A DNA stretch of 64,000 nucleotides from Salegentibacter sp. (GCA_017795085.1 CP051246.1:434001-498000); one strand, 5' to 3'; positions 1 to 9,287 are shown, counted from the first letter of the stretch. Notes: generated by a model not told the origin, from the letters alone. Numbers and translations are program-made.

Positions 1-336
1 ATCGGGGTTTTTGATTTTGAAGAAAAAGAGAAATTATTAAAAACCATTAATCCGCAGTATTTAATTTTTAAACCAAGCCTTATCGGTGGTTTTCGCGGAA
101 CACAGGAATGGATAGATTTGGCAGAAAAATATAGCATAAATTGGTGGGTAACAAGTGCTCTGGAAAGCAATGTGGGACTAAGCGCCATAGCACAGTGGAC
201 CTATACAAAAAACACCAAAATACCCCAGGGGTTGGGTACCGGAAGTTTATATACCAATAATTTTGAAAGTCCTTTGGAGGTGAAGGATGGGAAAATCCAA
301 TATAATCCCGATATTTCGTGGAAATTTAAAATTTAA
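1..336 (+). CDS. menC: o-Succinylbenzoate synthase MenC, C-terminal fragment
   Basis: This is the last 111 residues of an enolase-superfamily enzyme; the frame is open from the first base of the window, so the gene begins to the left. MenC dehydrates SHCHC to o-succinylbenzoate in menaquinone synthesis in the cytosol. The visible part has the motif KPSLIGGF, which in this family carries a barrel lysine, followed by a TSALESNVGL segment and a GLGTGSLY segment, all typical of the C-terminal barrel of MenC. The product of the next gene but one is a MenE-like ligase that uses the MenC product, which supports the call. The stop is followed within 4 bases by the start of the CPBP gene, so the genes are probably co-transcribed. 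Confidence 0.85.
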   Translation: MGVFDFEEKEKLLKTINPQYLIFKPSLIGGFRGTQEWIDLAEKYSINWWVTSALESNVGLSAIAQWTYTKNTKIPQGLGTGSLYTNNFESPLEVKDGKIQYNPDISWKFKI

Positions 337-339
337 TGA

Positions 340-1263
340 ATGTACATAGCACAGGCTTATAAAGGTAAAACCGATTTTTGGAGATATCTTATTCCCATAG
401 TTTTATTTTGTGGTTTAATGGTTCTCAATTATGCGGTCATGCAATTTCTTGACCTGGATTTTGAAAAAATGATAAAAGAAGAGATTGCTGCAAAAGGTTC
501 CAACAGGGTTTTTCTGGAAAATCTTATACCATTTGTAATATTTTTTGGGGCGTTGTTTTTTTGGGTCAAGGTCGTGCATAACCAACCCATAAAAGCACTT
601 ACAACAACTCGAAAAAAAATAGATTGGAGTAGGTTTTTTTTCGGGTTTAGCTTGGTGACAATATTTTCGGCAGGTTCAATTTTGATTGATTACTATGTGA
701 ACCCTGAAGATTATTTATGGAATTTTAATCTTGATAAATTCCTGATTTTGGCAGTTATTTCAATCATATTAATTCCCATACAAACCGGTTTTGAAGAATA
801 TTTCTTCCGAGGGTATCTAATGCAGGGAATTGGTGTTTTGGCCGGTAACCGGTGGGTTCCTTTGGTAGTGACATCAGTAATTTTTGGAGGGTTACATTAC
901 TTTAATCCGGAAGTTGCCAAAATGGGAGATATTATTATGATAAGTTATATAGGTATGGGGTTTGTCTTCGGCATAATTACCTTAATGGATGAAGGCCTTG
1001 AACTCGCCCTTGGTTTTCACGCCGCCAATAATATGGTAGTAGCCTTATTGGTGACGGCAGATTGGACGGCATTTCAAACAGAGTCAATTTTTAAAGATAT
1101 CTCAAACCCTTCTGTAAGTTGGGATGTACTTATTCCTATTTTTATATTTTACCCAATTTTACTTTTTATAATGGCCCGAAAATATGCCTGGAAAAATTGG
1201 AAGCAAAAATTATTTGGAAAAGTAGAAAATCAGGAAAGTTTAAAAATTTCGGAAGAAAGTTAA
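340..1263 (+). CDS. CPBP-family intramembrane metalloprotease
   Basis: A 307-residue polytopic membrane protein of the CPBP (CAAX protease / bacteriocin-processing) family. The family signature is present: a double glutamate followed by arginine at about residues 152-157 (FEEYFFRG), a histidine near 186 in the next hydrophobic segment, and a second histidine near 227 (FHAANN). These are the expected metal and catalytic positions, so it should be active. Hydrophobic stretches near 15-35, 60-78, 98-118, 132-150 and beyond suggest about eight membrane spans. It sits between menC and menE, a placement I know from other flavobacteria, but nothing in the sequence says what it cleaves. Its role in menaquinone metabolism, if any, is unknown. 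Confidence 0.85.
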   Translation: MYIAQAYKGKTDFWRYLIPIVLFCGLMVLNYAVMQFLDLDFEKMIKEEIAAKGSNRVFLENLIPFVIFFGALFFWVKVVHNQPIKALTTTRKKIDWSRFFFGFSLVTIFSAGSILIDYYVNPEDYLWNFNLDKFLILAVISIILIPIQTGFEEYFFRGYLMQGIGVLAGNRWVPLVVTSVIFGGLHYFNPEVAKMGDIIMISYIGMGFVFGIITLMDEGLELALGFHAANNMVVALLVTADWTAFQTESIFKDISNPSVSWDVLIPIFIFYPILLFIMARKYAWKNWKQKLFGKVENQESLKISEES

Positions 1264-1325
1264 GATTATCGCAACAATTTCCTAACTTTAAATAAGCTAA
1301 AATATAACAATTTTGGGTGTAAGAT

Positions 1326-2423
1326 ATGGCAGAAAAATATAAAGTCCCGGAAACGCATCCGGATTTCAGGCTTAACAAGCGTTATTTCTCCAATGCCGAT
1401 CTTTATCAGGTTGCTTACAGCTTTATAAAAGAAGGGGAGCCTTATGAAGAAAGAATCGGTGATTTCCTATTGGATTGGCTGAAACCTGGTAGCAAGGTTG
1501 AGGTACAAACTTCAGGCTCGACCGGAACTCCCAAAAAATTCAGGATTAAAAAAGAACATATGGTGAACTCGGCATTGGCAACGTCAAAATTTTTTAAGCT
1601 GCCCGCTGCCACAACTTCATTAATGTGCCTTCCTGCCGGTTATATTGCAGGTAAAATGATGCTGGTTAGAGCCATGGTTTTAGGGTGGCATATAGATTTG
1701 GTACCCCCATCATCAAATCCTTTAGATCAGGTTTTTAAGCGTTATGATTTTTGTGCGATGACGCCTTTTCAGTTAGATAATTCTATTGGAAGATTGCACT
1801 TGATTAAAAAGTTGATAGTTGGCGGGGGAGCGGTTTCCAATAAATTACAAAAAATGGTGAAAGATGTTGATACTAAAGTTTATGAAACTTATGGTATGAC
1901 AGAGACTGTAACGCATATTGCTGCCAAGAGAATAAACCCGAAGAAAAACCTGCAAAAATTCCGTCCTTTTAAGGTTCTTCCTCATATTACAATTTCAAAA
2001 GATGATCGGGATTGTTTGGTAATAAAAGCACCAAAAGTTGCTGATGGTCCAATTGTGACTAATGATATAGTTGAAATAATCACATATAAGAAATTTAATT
2101 GGAAAGGAAGAATTGATAATGTAATCAATTCAGGAGGGGTTAAACTGTATCCTGAAGAGATTGAACGGAAATTTGAGAAAGTAATTGATCAACGCTTATT
2201 TGTTGCGGGAATGCCTGATGATGCACTCGGGGATAAATTAGTGCTTTTTATTGAAAGCGATTTTTCTGAAGAATTGCTTAAAGAATATACCAATAAGGTA
2301 AAATCCTTGAACTCGCTGAAGAAATTTGAAATTCCGAAGAAAATATATCTGATTGAAAAATTCGAGGAAACCCCTAATGGGAAAATACATCGCGAAAATA
2401 CGTTGAAAAGTAAGGTGGAGTAA
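1326..2423 (+). CDS. menE: o-Succinylbenzoate-CoA ligase-like AMP-binding enzyme (MenE)
   Basis: A 365-residue adenylate-forming enzyme. The phosphate-binding loop TSGSTGTPK is at residues 62-70, an ETYGMTE segment typical of the adenylation active site lies in the middle, and the C-terminal subdomain contains the NSGGVK hinge region and a final PNGKI motif with the conserved lysine. It is shorter than the usual 450-500 residues because the N-terminal part before the P-loop is compact, which is normal for the Bacteroidota MenE type. With menC just upstream, the likely reaction is ATP-dependent formation of o-succinylbenzoyl-CoA. A different acyl substrate cannot be excluded from sequence alone. 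Confidence 0.82.
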   Translation: MAEKYKVPETHPDFRLNKRYFSNADLYQVAYSFIKEGEPYEERIGDFLLDWLKPGSKVEVQTSGSTGTPKKFRIKKEHMVNSALATSKFFKLPAATTSLMCLPAGYIAGKMMLVRAMVLGWHIDLVPPSSNPLDQVFKRYDFCAMTPFQLDNSIGRLHLIKKLIVGGGAVSNKLQKMVKDVDTKVYETYGMTETVTHIAAKRINPKKNLQKFRPFKVLPHITISKDDRDCLVIKAPKVADGPIVTNDIVEIITYKKFNWKGRIDNVINSGGVKLYPEEIERKFEKVIDQRLFVAGMPDDALGDKLVLFIESDFSEELLKEYTNKVKSLNSLKKFEIPKKIYLIEKFEETPNGKIHRENTLKSKVE

Positions 2424-2438
2424 GCTAAACTAAAAAGT

Positions 2439-2786
2439 CTGGAATTAAGAAGCAGCCCCGAATTAGAAATTAATCTTAATAAAGAGAGAATTGAAATAAT
2501 AGATGCTTCTAATTCTAAAATCAGTGGAATTTACTCATTTAGCCAAATTAAAATTGTAGAAATAAATAAGGAACGAACAAATTGGTTTATTTCGACACTA
2601 AGCTACATTGCAGATTTACTTATGGGGAGTGCGGTAGGAGGAAATTTTAAGGATAAGGCAAATTTAAAATTAGTAATGAATAACCAGACATATAAAATAG
2701 GGCTGATTGGGGCAAATATTAAAAAAGCGGTAAAAGTTGCAGAATCAATAAATAAAAGAATAAAGTTAGCACATAAGGTTATTTAA
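2439..2786 (+). CDS. Small protein of unknown function without an ATG start
   Basis: There is an uninterrupted reading frame from just after the menE stop to 2786, in the same frame as menE, but it has no ATG until past its middle. The translation looks like real protein: charged and alternating beta-type sequence, a short hydrophobic stretch (IADLLMGSAVGG) and a basic C-terminus. Read from CTG at 2439 it begins LELRSSPELEINL, which is how a normal N-terminus would look with methionine in place of leucine. Either CTG is used as the start or an ATG has mutated to CTG and the gene is dying. I do not recognise a family or function. Translational coupling to menE, 15 bases upstream, would be possible. 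Confidence 0.5.
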   Translation: MELRSSPELEINLNKERIEIIDASNSKISGIYSFSQIKIVEINKERTNWFISTLSYIADLLMGSAVGGNFKDKANLKLVMNNQTYKIGLIGANIKKAVKVAESINKRIKLAHKVI

Positions 2787-2846
2787 AAATACTAAAACAA
2801 ATAAATTTTTTATTTTTAAATTCCCTTTGGGGCTTTAGTAGCTTTT

Positions 2847-3269
2847 CTAAGATTCCATTTTCATCATATAATCTGCAGAATGCTTTCCGGATCCATAGAA
2901 TAGGAAAAATATACTGATAAAGAAAGCGATACCGGCCTCCAATAACATCGGCCCACTAAAATCACCAACAAAATTGATTAAAATCGCTCCGATTAAAATA
3001 GGAATTTGAGCCACAATGGCCCAGCGAGTCAATAATCCAAATGCAATAAGCAAACCGCCAACCAAATGTGCCGAGGCTACGTAATGAACCGTAAACATAG
3101 TGCCGCCAAAACCTTGTAAAGGTTCAAGTAAGGCAAGTAAAGTCTCGGTTTGGCCAGCAAAACCAATTCCTTTGATAAAAAAGAAAACTCCCAGGGCAAT
3201 TCTTAATAAATCTAACGGGTAATAAGTGTGTGCATTGGCCCACTTATTTAATGATTTTACACTTAACAT
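2847..3269 (-). CDS. DoxX-family membrane protein
   Basis: A 140-residue protein with four hydrophobic helices at about residues 20-40, 55-80, 85-105 and 110-130, the layout of the DoxX family. The motif LRIALGVFFFIKGIGF near the N-terminus matches the first DoxX helix. Family members are inner-membrane proteins associated with thiosulfate:quinone oxidation, redox stress or unknown functions; no specific activity can be assigned here. The start codon follows a long inverted repeat (3272-3313) that may be an operator or an mRNA hairpin. It is transcribed in the same direction as the M1 peptidase upstream of it but probably has its own promoter. Confidence 0.8.
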   Translation of the reverse strand: MLSVKSLNKWANAHTYYPLDLLRIALGVFFFIKGIGFAGQTETLLALLEPLQGFGGTMFTVHYVASAHLVGGLLIAFGLLTRWAIVAQIPILIGAILINFVGDFSGPMLLEAGIAFFISIFFLFYGSGKHSADYMMKMES

Positions 3270-3271
3270 AA

Positions 3272-3313
3272 GACTGAATTTTAAAAACTACTATAAGTTA
3301 CTAAAATTCAGTC
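3272..3313 (-). promoter_or_regulatory. Perfect 11-bp inverted repeat upstream of the DoxX gene
   Basis: GACTGAATTTT at 3272-3282 and its exact reverse complement at 3303-3313 are separated by 20 bases. The left arm ends 2 bases from the DoxX ATG, so the element covers the place where the 5' untranslated region or promoter should be. It could be a regulator binding site or an RNA hairpin; the long spacer favours DNA binding by a dimer or a looped structure. No regulator gene is adjacent. Confidence 0.45.
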
Positions 3314-3335
3314 GTATATATAAAATTTTAAAGGA

Positions 3336-4973
3336 TTATTTTTGATAGCTTGTCTTTACGTAAAATTCCAACTCATTAACTTTGATAGCTTCCAGGGGTT
3401 GAGTGGCCTCCAGAATTTCAAGCCATTTATCGCTAAGATTAACCCTAATTTCCCTATCTTCAATAAGTAAGTCTACCGGCATTTTAAAATCTTCAACATC
3501 GGCTTTCCAGCGAACGAGTACATTTCCGTTTTCTTTTTTAAATTGTAATTCCGGAATTGCCGAATGTCTTAAATATTGTTCAAAAACTGGCTTTAAATCG
3601 ACTTTAGTAGCATCATTAAAGAAATTCTCGGTGTCGGCAGTTTCAATAATTTGATGCTTGTAGGTCTCCGTATAATCTTTTAGCGTTTTCCACCATAATT
3701 CATCATCGTCATAAATACTTCGGATAGTATTTAGCAAATTTGCTCCCTTTGAGTACATATCGCCGGAGCCTTCGCTATTTACACCATAATCACCAATTAT
3801 CGGACTTGAATTCCCGATGCCTTGTCTAAGGCCTTTAAGATATTCCAAAGCATCCTCTTTTCCCCAACGGCACTCTACATAAACTGCTTCAGTATAACTG
3901 GTAAAACCTTCGTGAATCCACATATCGGCAATGTCTTTTGCTGTTAAGCTATTGCCGTACCATTCGTGCCCCGATTCGTGAATAATAATATAATCCCATT
4001 TTAAACCAATACCGGTCCCGGAAAGATCACGCCCTAAATAGCCGTCCATATATTCATTTCCGTAAGCCACGGCACTTTGGTGTTCCATCCCGAGATAAGG
4101 AGTTTCTACAAGTTTAAAGCCGTCTTCCATAAAAGGATACTCCCCAAATTTCTCATAAAAACAATCCATCATTGGTTTTACTTCTTCAAATTGTTCTTTG
4201 GCTTTTTCCAGATTATAAGGCAAAACATAATAGTCCAATTCCAGATCTTGATAGGTATCTGAGAAATGTTCATAATTCGCGATGTTAATCATCACGTTGT
4301 AATTATTTATCGGGTTTACGGTTTTCCAGCTCCATTGGGTAAATCCGTTCCCTAAATCTTTTTCGCCTAAAAACTGGCCGTTAGAAACATTCATTAATCC
4401 GTTAGGCACCGCAATATCTAACTGAACTTCTTCAGGCTCATCGCTTTGATGGTCTTTATTAGGATACCAAAGGCTGGCACCGGTTCCCTGTACGGCCACG
4501 CCAACCCAGTGATTGCCATCTTCATCTTTTTCCCAAACAAAACCACCGTCCCAGGGTGCATTTTTAGCTACTGTAGGCTTTCCTGAGTAATAAAATTTAA
4601 TTTCACCTTTTTTTCCGGTTTTTACTGATTTCTCTAAATCGATAAAAACCGCATTGTATTTTCGTTCGTAGCTTAATTTTTCACCCTTCTGAAGAATAGA
4701 ATCGATCTCCATATTTTCAAAAAGGTCAATTTGAATAGTGGAAAGGTTTTTTTCAGCAATAAAACTAATCGTATTTGAACCGGAAATAAATTGTTTTTCA
4801 GGTTCCACTTTAAGCTTTAAGTGATATTTCTGAACATCAAAAGCGCGTTCTGCTCTAAGCGATCCGCGAAGGGAATCGGCTTCGGTGTATTTGCCGTCTT
4901 TGTTACTTAAAACCTGGGCATTTAGGCTAAAGGCAAAAGTTAATAGTATAAAAGTTATTAAGTTGAATTTCAT
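3336..4973 (-). CDS. Secreted M1-family zinc aminopeptidase
   Basis: A 545-residue protein with an N-terminal signal peptide ending near residue 19 (FSLNAQ). The M1 catalytic set is complete: the exopeptidase motif GMEHQ at 295-299, the zinc motif HESGH at 332-336 and the third zinc ligand E355 in the WIHEG segment. The N-terminal half is the expected beta-rich domain with HLKLKVEPEK-type strands. It is shorter than classical aminopeptidase N because the large C-terminal helical domain is missing, as is common in Bacteroidota homologues. It probably trims peptides in the periplasm or outside the cell. It stands alone, 58 bases downstream of the carboxylase gene. Confidence 0.88.
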   Translation of the reverse strand: MKFNLITFILLTFAFSLNAQVLSNKDGKYTEADSLRGSLRAERAFDVQKYHLKLKVEPEKQFISGSNTISFIAEKNLSTIQIDLFENMEIDSILQKGEKLSYERKYNAVFIDLEKSVKTGKKGEIKFYYSGKPTVAKNAPWDGGFVWEKDEDGNHWVGVAVQGTGASLWYPNKDHQSDEPEEVQLDIAVPNGLMNVSNGQFLGEKDLGNGFTQWSWKTVNPINNYNVMINIANYEHFSDTYQDLELDYYVLPYNLEKAKEQFEEVKPMMDCFYEKFGEYPFMEDGFKLVETPYLGMEHQSAVAYGNEYMDGYLGRDLSGTGIGLKWDYIIIHESGHEWYGNSLTAKDIADMWIHEGFTSYTEAVYVECRWGKEDALEYLKGLRQGIGNSSPIIGDYGVNSEGSGDMYSKGANLLNTIRSIYDDDELWWKTLKDYTETYKHQIIETADTENFFNDATKVDLKPVFEQYLRHSAIPELQFKKENGNVLVRWKADVEDFKMPVDLLIEDREIRVNLSDKWLEILEATQPLEAIKVNELEFYVKTSYQK

Positions 4974-5031
4974 TATTGGCTCTTTAAATAAGTTATTTTA
5001 TAAGTTATAATGGGGGTAGAGAGTTGGTTTT

Positions 5032-6687
5032 TCAAGTTTGAATCACTCCTAAGTTAAAATCTTTTTCAATAGGAGCGTGATTGGCAGCTTCAATGCCCAT
5101 AGAAATCCATTTACGGGTTTCTAAAGGATTTATTACTGCATCTGTCCATAAGCGTGCGGCTGCATAATACGGTGAAGTTTGTTCATCGTATCTTGATTTT
5201 ATGGCTTCAAAAACCTCTTTTTCCTTTTCAGCATCAACTTTCTCTCCTTTTTTCTGCATTGATGCGGTTTCAATTTGTGCTAAAACTTTTGCAGCCTGTG
5301 TGCCACCCATTACGGCAAGCTCGGCACTTGGCCAGGCAGCAATTAGTTTCGGATCGTAAGCTTTTCCGCACATGGCATAATTTCCGGCTCCATAAGAATT
5401 CCCTATAATTATGGTAAATTTTGGTACGACGGAATTACTTACCGCATTTACCATTTTTGCCCCGTCTTTTATAATTCCACCGTGTTCACTTTTACTGCCT
5501 ACCATGAATCCGGTTACATCCTGAAGGAAGACTAGTGGGATTTTCTTTTGGTTACAGTTTGCGATAAAACGCGTAGCCTTATCGGCCGAATCGGAATAAA
5601 TTACCCCGCCAACCTGCATTTCGCCACCCCCGGGATGACTACTGTTTTCTAGTTTTTTGGTTTTTACAATTTTTCGCTGATTGGCAACAATTCCAACCGC
5701 CCAGCCATCAATTCGGGCATAACCGGTAATAAGCGTTTGGCCGTAACCTTCTTTATATTCGTCAAATTCCGAGTTATCTACCAGGCGTTTGATTATTTCC
5801 CTTGAATCGTATTGCTCACTGCGTTTTTTAGGGAGAATCCCGTAAATTTCTTCAGGATTCTCTTTGGGCTTCAGACTTTCTTTTCGATTAAAACCCGCTT
5901 TGTCAAAATCACCAATTTTATCCATGATATTTTTAATACGGGTGAGCGCATCTTTATCGTCTTTAGCTTTATAATCGGTAACACCGCTCACTTCAGAATG
6001 AGTGGTGGCTCCCCCCAGGGTTTCATTGTCAATAGTTTCACCGATGGCCGCTTTTACCAGATAACTTCCAGCCAGGAAAATACTTCCGGTTTTTTCAACA
6101 ATAAGAGCTTCGTCGCTCATAATTGGGAGGTAGGCACCCCCGGCCACACAACTGCCCATCACCGCGGCAATTTGAGTGATTCCCATACTACTCATTACAG
6201 CATTATTTCTAAAAATCCTTCCGAAATGTTCCTTATCGGGGAAAATTTCATCCTGCATAGGTAAATATACCCCGGCGCTATCTACCAGGTAAATTATTGG
6301 TAGCCGATTTTCAATGGCTATTTCCTGGGCGCGAAGGTTTTTCTTTCCGGTTATCGGAAACCAGGCGCCTGCTTTTACCGTGGCATCGTTAGCTACCACT
6401 ATACATTGTTTTCCGGAGATATACCCCATTTTAACAACCACGCCACCTGAGGGGCAACCGCCGTGATCCTCATACATACCTTCCCCGGCAAAAGCACCTA
6501 TTTCTATGGAATTTGACTTTTCGTCCAACAAAAAATCAATGCGTTCACGAGCGGTCATTTTACCTTTGGCGTGATGTTTTTCAATACGTTTTTCGCCACC
6601 GCCAAGCTTTATACGTTTTAATTTTTGATTTAGAGAAGAAACCAAGAGTTTATTATGGTCTTCGTTTTTGTTGAAATTCAGGTCCAT
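5032..6687 (-). CDS. Acyl-CoA carboxylase beta (carboxyltransferase) subunit
   Basis: A 551-residue carboxyltransferase of the propionyl/methylcrotonyl-CoA carboxylase beta type. Both crotonase-like halves are present: the first has the KMTARERID segment near residue 44 and a glycine-rich GSCVAGGAYLP oxyanion region; the second has FLQDVTGFMVG and NSYGAGNYAMCG. The enzyme moves carboxyl from carboxybiotin to an acyl-CoA in the cytosol. The ordered features and the length fit the methylcrotonyl-CoA type slightly better than the propionyl type, but this is an impression and not proof. No biotin carboxylase alpha subunit is adjacent, so the partner must be encoded elsewhere. Confidence 0.85.
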   Translation of the reverse strand: MDLNFNKNEDHNKLLVSSLNQKLKRIKLGGGEKRIEKHHAKGKMTARERIDFLLDEKSNSIEIGAFAGEGMYEDHGGCPSGGVVVKMGYISGKQCIVVANDATVKAGAWFPITGKKNLRAQEIAIENRLPIIYLVDSAGVYLPMQDEIFPDKEHFGRIFRNNAVMSSMGITQIAAVMGSCVAGGAYLPIMSDEALIVEKTGSIFLAGSYLVKAAIGETIDNETLGGATTHSEVSGVTDYKAKDDKDALTRIKNIMDKIGDFDKAGFNRKESLKPKENPEEIYGILPKKRSEQYDSREIIKRLVDNSEFDEYKEGYGQTLITGYARIDGWAVGIVANQRKIVKTKKLENSSHPGGGEMQVGGVIYSDSADKATRFIANCNQKKIPLVFLQDVTGFMVGSKSEHGGIIKDGAKMVNAVSNSVVPKFTIIIGNSYGAGNYAMCGKAYDPKLIAAWPSAELAVMGGTQAAKVLAQIETASMQKKGEKVDAEKEKEVFEAIKSRYDEQTSPYYAAARLWTDAVINPLETRKWISMGIEAANHAPIEKDFNLGVIQT

Positions 6688-6832
6688 AGAAAGTGTGTTT
6701 CTGAAATAAACAGCGGCATCTTTTAATGAAATTTCAATTGAGATTTAAAAACCGCCTGTTCTTTTGGCTAAAATACAAAATAGGTAGTATTTTTAAATCA
6801 GGAAACAGTTCTTGTTTTTTCATTCTAAATTT

Positions 6833-7015
6833 ATGGCGATGAATAAAAATACAGTTTTGGCCTGGGCTACTTTTATTATGATGATTGTAGGATTGGGGTT
6901 AATTGCATTGGGAATATTTAAATATAGAGAAGTTGCCGGCTGGGGTTTTGCCTCGGTAGGTGTTGGTTTTTTTGCCATCGCCTGGGTTTTTAACGCATTA
7001 AAAGGAAGAGTATGA
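6833..7015 (+). CDS. Small two-helix membrane protein
   Basis: A 60-residue protein with two hydrophobic helices (about residues 6-25 and 35-55) joined by a short basic-acidic turn (KYREVAG). I take the start at ATG 6833, or at the ATG two codons later; a longer reading from an upstream TTG adds only unlikely residues. It resembles a short membrane protein family that is common next to the same DinB-like gene in flavobacteria (I recall the label CAL67264 family), but I cannot confirm this. The stop overlaps the start of the next gene as ATGA, so the two are translationally coupled. Confidence 0.65.
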   Translation: MAMNKNTVLAWATFIMMIVGLGLIALGIFKYREVAGWGFASVGVGFFAIAWVFNALKGRV

Positions 7016-7497
7016 GCGAACGACATGCAAAATTCAGAAAACGACTTATTAAACATTTAAAAGGCGGGGAGGCTTTTATGCCGCTTGAAAATTTTATTGA
7101 TAACATTCCTTTTGAAGATTTAGGAAAACGTTCTGAAAACTTACCGTATTCATTTTATGAATTATTTTTTCATATTCGATACGCACAAAAAGACATTTTG
7201 GACTTTTGTAAGGCTGAGACATACAAAACACCAAATTGGCCTAATGATTATTGGCCGGAAATCTCGGGGCCTGAAAATAAAGCTTCCTGGGAAAAGCTGA
7301 AGAAAAATTATTTTGATGAGCGGGAGGAATTTGCTGATTTCATTATGGATACCGGGAATAAACTATTAGAACCGGTTAAGCACGGGGGAAGTGAAGAACA
7401 AAACCTTTTACGTGAAATTTTGCTGGTGATAGAGCATACCTCATACCATACCGGACAATTGCTTGTAATTGCCCGTTTATTGGGCGCATATTCCTAA
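7012..7497 (+). CDS. DinB-fold putative metalloenzyme
   Basis: A 161-residue, mostly helical protein. It has the three histidines expected of the DinB/YfiT four-helix bundle: H54 in LFFHIRYAQ, and H142 and H146 in EHTSYHTGQ. These normally bind a divalent metal such as nickel or zinc. DinB-fold proteins include thiol S-transferases and damage-inducible proteins of unknown role; this one cannot be assigned a substrate. The start codon overlaps the stop of the small membrane protein gene (ATGA), which suggests a two-gene unit. Confidence 0.78.
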   Translation: MSERHAKFRKRLIKHLKGGEAFMPLENFIDNIPFEDLGKRSENLPYSFYELFFHIRYAQKDILDFCKAETYKTPNWPNDYWPEISGPENKASWEKLKKNYFDEREEFADFIMDTGNKLLEPVKHGGSEEQNLLREILLVIEHTSYHTGQLLVIARLLGAYS

Positions 7498-7591
7498 AAG
7501 AAACTCCGTAGATTTCCACTTAAATTTAAGATATTTGCTAATCAAATTCGACGGGCTCAAAATGGGAGCCTAACCAATAAAAATTACAATT

Positions 7592-9283
7592 ATGTCAGAC
7601 GATAAAAAAGTGATTTTTTCAATGTCGGGGGTTACCAAGACCTTTAAAAATGCGAATACCCCGGTTTTGAAAAATATATACCTCAGTTTTTTCTACGGTG
7701 CGAAAATCGGGATTCTCGGTTTAAACGGCTCCGGGAAATCTACTTTACTTCGAATTATTGCCGGGGAAGATAAAAATTACCAGGGCGACGTGGTCTTTTC
7801 TTCCGGCTATTCCGTGGGATTTTTAGAACAAGAACCCAAACTGGATGAAGAAAAAACTGTTTTGGAGGTAGTAAAAGAAGGTGTAGCCGAAACTGTTGCG
7901 ATTTTAGATGAATACAATAAAATTAACGATCAGTTTGGTTTGCCCGAGGTTTATGAAGATGCCGATAAAATGCAGAAACTTATGGATAAGCAGGCGGCAC
8001 TTCAGGATAAAATAGATTCCTCTAACGCCTGGGAACTCGATACCAAACTGGATATTGCAATGGATGCTTTGCGCACGCCTGAAGCCGATAAAAAGATTGC
8101 AGTGCTTTCCGGAGGGGAAAGAAGGCGGGTTGCGCTTTGCCGCTTGCTGCTTCAGGAACCCGATATTTTGCTTTTAGATGAGCCTACCAACCACCTTGAT
8201 GCCGAATCGGTACACTGGTTAGAACATCATCTGGCACAGTACAAAGGAACCGTAATCGCTGTAACGCACGACCGTTATTTCTTAGACAATGTGGCCGGTT
8301 GGATTCTTGAATTAGATAGGGGAGAAGGTATTCCATGGAAAGGAAATTATTCTTCCTGGTTAGACCAGAAATCCAAGCGAATGGCTCAGGAGCAAAAACA
8401 GGCTAGTAAAAGACAAAAAACGCTGGAACGCGAGCTGGAATGGGCAAAAATGAACCCCAAAGGTCGCCAGACCAAGCAAAAGGCCAGGCTTAAAAACTAC
8501 GATAAGTTAATGAGCCAGGACCAAAAGCAAATGGACGAGCAATTGGAAATTTATATTCCAAACGGGCCAAGATTGGGAACTAATGTGATTGATGCTAATG
8601 GAGTTAGTAAAGCTTTTGGGGATAAATTGCTTTATGAAGATTTGAATTTTAATCTTCCTCAAGCGGGAATTGTTGGGGTTATTGGCCCCAATGGGGCTGG
8701 TAAAACTACCATCTTTAAAATGATTATGGGTGAAGAAGAGCCCGATAAAGGAAGCTTTGAAGTTGGGGAAACTGCGAAAATCGCTTATGTGGATCAGGCG
8801 CATTCCAATATTGATCCTGAAAAAACCATTTGGCAAAACTTTAGTGATGAGCAGGAATTGATTATGATGGGCGGCCGCCAGGTAAACTCCAGGGCGTATT
8901 TAAGTCGATTTAATTTTAGCGGAAGTGAACAAAACAAAAAAGTGAATATGCTTTCGGGTGGGGAAAGAAACCGACTGCATTTAGCGATGACCTTAAAAGA
9001 AGAAGGAAATGTTTTACTTCTCGATGAGCCAACTAACGATTTAGATGTAAATACACTTCGTGCCCTGGAAGAAGGCTTGGAGAACTTTGCAGGTTGTGCA
9101 GTGGTAATCTCTCACGACCGTTGGTTTTTAGACAGGATTTGCACCCACATTCTTGCTTTTGAAGGGGATTCACAGATATATTTCTTTGAAGGAAGTTTCT
9201 CGGATTATGAAGAAAACAAGAAAAAGCGTTTAGGTGGTGATATTATGCCAAAACGTATTAAATATAAGAAATTAGTGAGATAA
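7592..9283 (+). CDS. ettA: Energy-dependent translational throttle protein EttA (ABC-F)
   Basis: A 563-residue soluble ABC-F protein with two ATPase domains and no membrane segments. The first domain has Walker A GLNGSGKST at 43-51, signature LSGGERRR and Walker B LLLDEPTNHLD; the second has GPNGAGKTT near 365, LSGGERNR and LLLDEPTNDLD. The basic linker between them (QASKRQKTLERELEWAKMNP region) is the P-site tRNA interaction motif typical of EttA, and the order and length match EttA closely. It binds the ribosomal E site and gates the first elongation step according to the ATP/ADP ratio. It appears to be a single-gene unit. Confidence 0.93.
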   Translation: MSDDKKVIFSMSGVTKTFKNANTPVLKNIYLSFFYGAKIGILGLNGSGKSTLLRIIAGEDKNYQGDVVFSSGYSVGFLEQEPKLDEEKTVLEVVKEGVAETVAILDEYNKINDQFGLPEVYEDADKMQKLMDKQAALQDKIDSSNAWELDTKLDIAMDALRTPEADKKIAVLSGGERRRVALCRLLLQEPDILLLDEPTNHLDAESVHWLEHHLAQYKGTVIAVTHDRYFLDNVAGWILELDRGEGIPWKGNYSSWLDQKSKRMAQEQKQASKRQKTLERELEWAKMNPKGRQTKQKARLKNYDKLMSQDQKQMDEQLEIYIPNGPRLGTNVIDANGVSKAFGDKLLYEDLNFNLPQAGIVGVIGPNGAGKTTIFKMIMGEEEPDKGSFEVGETAKIAYVDQAHSNIDPEKTIWQNFSDEQELIMMGGRQVNSRAYLSRFNFSGSEQNKKVNMLSGGERNRLHLAMTLKEEGNVLLLDEPTNDLDVNTLRALEEGLENFAGCAVVISHDRWFLDRICTHILAFEGDSQIYFFEGSFSDYEENKKKRLGGDIMPKRIKYKKLVR

Positions 9284-9287
9284 GCTT

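Noticed and set aside
5812..6264. Plus-strand frame of 150 codons inside the carboxylase gene
   Set aside because: Antisense to a well-conserved enzyme; composition and lack of family pattern show it is a shadow.
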